From positions 1 to 8,632 of the forward strand of contig JAOAHK010000072.1 of the NCBI GenBank assembly GCA_026415275.1: a stretch of 8,632 bases of DNA. The letters run 5' to 3'. The stretch is from Anaerolineales bacterium (GTDB lineage: Bacteria > Chloroflexota > Anaerolineae > Anaerolineales > UBA4823). The notes under the pieces are model-generated. The model did no database searches and was not told the origin of the DNA. It was given only the letters and a program-made list of their open reading frames with translations. Position 1 is the first letter of the stretch, and the number at the start of each line of letters is the position of its first letter. Of this stretch, positions 6,904 to 8,632 are shown one piece after another. A program made the position numbers and the translations under genes.

Positions 6904-8111
6904 AAGAGGCGACTCAGGATGCACTCCAAGATTGCCTAGAGGAAGTGTTTACCAAGGGAAAAACCCTCGATGAAGTCCTCTCTCGCTATCCTCACCTTCG
7001 CGAGGAGCTATCTCCCCTTTTGGAAAGTGCTTTGTGGGTTCGTTCGCAGCGCGCAACTTTCTCGCTTTCCCCGCAACGACAAGCTGTCCTGCGTGAGCGT
7101 GTGTTAACGGCGGTGCAAGTCCAGCCGTTACCCCGCATTCAATCCAAACCTCGCCTACTTCCGATACAGCGCAGAGGATGGTTGAACCGCATGGCATGGA
7201 GTTGGAGTGCAATGGTGTTCGTCTTGATCTGCCTCCTTATATTTTTCACATCAGGGATTGCCCTCGCTGCGCAAAACAGCTTGCCCGGCGAACCCTTGTA
7301 TGCCGTTAAGGCTGCAGTAGAAGAAGCCAGCGTGCTGATGACTTGGGATGCAGCTCAAAGAGCGCGTTTACGCATGGCATACGCCGAACGGCGGTTGGAA
7401 GAAGTCGCCCGCCTAGCGCAGCAAGGGCGGGCTGAAGCCGCCCCGCTTGCCTTGAGCAATTATGAAGTGCAACTCCATCTTGCCTTGCAAGAGACGCGAA
7501 GAGCAGCGCGCACGCAACCTTTGCAAGCAAAGCATTTGACCGCAGACATCGAGGCGCGCCTGCAAAACCAAAGCGAAGCCCTCGTGGCGCTGGATAGCCT
7601 TTTGCCACCTGCCCAGGCGCAAATTGTCCAACAAGCCCAAAACGCCTCTCGCCGAGCACTGCAAAACGCCGCTTCAATTATGGTGGAACTCGAAATCACT
7701 TTTCCGCCAACGCCCACTTCTCCCGCGCTTGCTACTCTCACTCCCGCTGGCGGTCAATTCCCTCTGTCAACACTCTTCACTCCCACCGAGCTGATCCTCC
7801 CACCTGGATTATTGCGCCAAACTCAATCGCCAACGCCCCGGGCAAGCCTAACTCCGCACGCTATGAACACCCATCGCCCCACGCAGCGCCCCACCCTGAC
7901 TCCACGCCCGACCAACACGCACCGCCCAACCCAAGTGGAGCAGCCGACCAAGACGCCCAAACCTCCGCAAGTCAAGCCACCGACCAAAACACCAAAACCC
8001 ACCCAGATCCAGCCACTCCCTCCGACTCCCAAACCGACCAATCCCAACAAACCCTCCGAGCAACCCCAGCCGCCTGGGCAAAACAAACCGACCAAAACGC
8101 CTAAAAAATAG
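6900..8111 (+). CDS. Single-pass membrane protein with DUF5667-like domain; putative regulator (anti-sigma-like) of the ECF sigma
   Basis: This 403-residue protein has three parts. The N-terminal 95 residues are soluble and carry LEEVFTKGKTLDEVLSRYPHLREELSPLLESAL, a helical motif I associate with Chloroflexota membrane regulators. It is not a zinc anti-sigma domain, because the HxxxCxxC motif is missing. One hydrophobic helix follows at about 101-124, after the basic RRGWLNR, predicting the N-terminus inside. The outer part begins LPGEPLYAVKAAVEEASVL (128-146) and continues RARLRMAYAERRLEEVARLAQQG. This matches what I know of DUF5667, a helical extracytoplasmic domain often found next to ECF sigmas. 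From about 265 the protein is a Pro/Thr-rich, basic tail with repeated NTHRPTQ and PTKTPKP and no sorting signal. The start is supported by AAGAGGT 6 nt upstream and by the ATGA overlap with the sigma gene. A role as anti-sigma or sensor is inferred from this coupling, not shown. Confidence 0.75.
   Translation: MKEATQDALQDCLEEVFTKGKTLDEVLSRYPHLREELSPLLESALWVRSQRATFSLSPQRQAVLRERVLTAVQVQPLPRIQSKPRLLPIQRRGWLNRMAWSWSAMVFVLICLLIFFTSGIALAAQNSLPGEPLYAVKAAVEEASVLMTWDAAQRARLRMAYAERRLEEVARLAQQGRAEAAPLALSNYEVQLHLALQETRRAARTQPLQAKHLTADIEARLQNQSEALVALDSLLPPAQAQIVQQAQNASRRALQNAASIMVELEITFPPTPTSPALATLTPAGGQFPLSTLFTPTELILPPGLLRQTQSPTPRASLTPHAMNTHRPTQRPTLTPRPTNTHRPTQVEQPTKTPKPPQVKPPTKTPKPTQIQPLPPTPKPTNPNKPSEQPQPPGQNKPTKTPKK
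7866..8108 (+). repeat. Degenerate in-gene repeats encoding the Pro/Thr/Lys tail
   Basis: The end of the DUF5667 gene encodes short imperfect repeats: NTHRPTQ at residues 323-329 and 339-345, PTKTPKP at 349-355 and 361-367, PPTPKPT at 374-380, and PTKTPK again at the C-terminus. At DNA level, CCGACCAARACNCC-like blocks recur with synonymous changes. This suggests old duplication with drift. The long open frames on the opposite strand here are by-products of the biased composition. Confidence 0.7.
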
Positions 8112-8121
8112 TAAGGTGCAA

Positions 8122-8197
8122 TGTAAGCATCTTACAGCCAACGATCTGAGTTTTTCGATCGCTTTGAGCCGAAGCGGTGCGAGATGCTTTTTTTATT
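8122..8197 (+). terminator. Branched terminator-like structure after the ECF/DUF5667 unit
   Basis: AAGCATCT (8125-8132) pairs perfectly with AGATGCTT (8182-8189), whose last two T bases begin a run of seven T (8188-8194). The 49-nt interior is long for an intrinsic terminator but has its own hairpins: CGATC (8142-8146) with GATCG (8157-8161), and CGCTT (8160-8164) with AAGCG (8172-8176). The left arm can instead form a local hairpin, TGTAAG-CAT-CTTACA (8122-8136), which excludes the outer stem. It starts 10 nt after the stop codon of the preceding gene. Confidence 0.55.
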
Positions 8198-8281
8198 TGT
8201 GGAGGCTGTTTCCCAGACCCAGCCGTCCGCTGCAAGATCGCTGATGGTAATAAGTAAAGAACAAGCGCATGTGAAGGCTAG

Positions 8282-8632
<351 letters not shown>

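Noticed and set aside
7823..8141. Open frames on the minus strand with Gly/Arg/Val-rich products
   Set aside because: They arise from reading the biased codons of the Pro/Thr tail in reverse and have no supporting start context.

Overview
The window looks like chromosomal housekeeping DNA from a bacterium, most likely a member of the Chloroflexota (Anaerolineae-like). This assignment is an inference from four things: a DUF5667-type membrane protein coupled to an ECF sigma factor, lineage-type insertions in DnaG and in the primary sigma factor, an ahcY of the short archaeal/thermophile-like type, and moderate-to-high G+C. No 16S or other marker is present, so it should be checked by a protein search.

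Layout, left to right. Positions 1-2301 (minus strand) hold the first 767 codons of dnaE, the replicative DNA polymerase III alpha subunit; its C-terminus lies beyond the left edge. A 310-bp intergenic region follows, with divergent TATAAT promoters at its two ends and a cluster of GC-rich palindromic repeats (two tandem 41-bp units plus a degenerate third). Rightward from it run dnaG (primase) and rpoD (primary sigma factor), 42 bp apart. This matches the core of the macromolecular-synthesis operon, but rpsU is absent. A 182-bp gap carries one more copy of the repeat in inverted orientation. Next comes a two-gene unit with an ATGA overlap: an ECF sigma factor and a single-pass membrane protein with a DUF5667-like domain and a long Pro/Thr/Lys tail. 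A branched terminator-like structure follows. The window ends with the first 83 codons of ahcY (adenosylhomocysteinase), which has its own extended -10 promoter and a hairpin in its short leader.

How the parts fit together: DnaE and DnaG act at the replication fork, and RpoD provides general promoter recognition. The TATAAT boxes in front of dnaE, dnaG and ahcY are what a housekeeping sigma would recognise, two of them with an upstream TGn, and RpoD keeps the His/Glu pair that contacts that element. The ECF/DUF5667 pair looks like a separate signalling module in which the membrane protein probably senses or restrains the sigma factor. AhcY belongs to S-adenosylmethionine recycling and is functionally unrelated to its neighbours.

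I see no CRISPR array, tRNA, rRNA, phage gene or transposase. I did not find an obviously new multi-gene system. The points most worth following are the near-leaderless divergent dnaE/dnaG promoters, the palindromic repeat family, the insertion in sigma domain 3, the ECF/DUF5667 pair and the structured ahcY leader.
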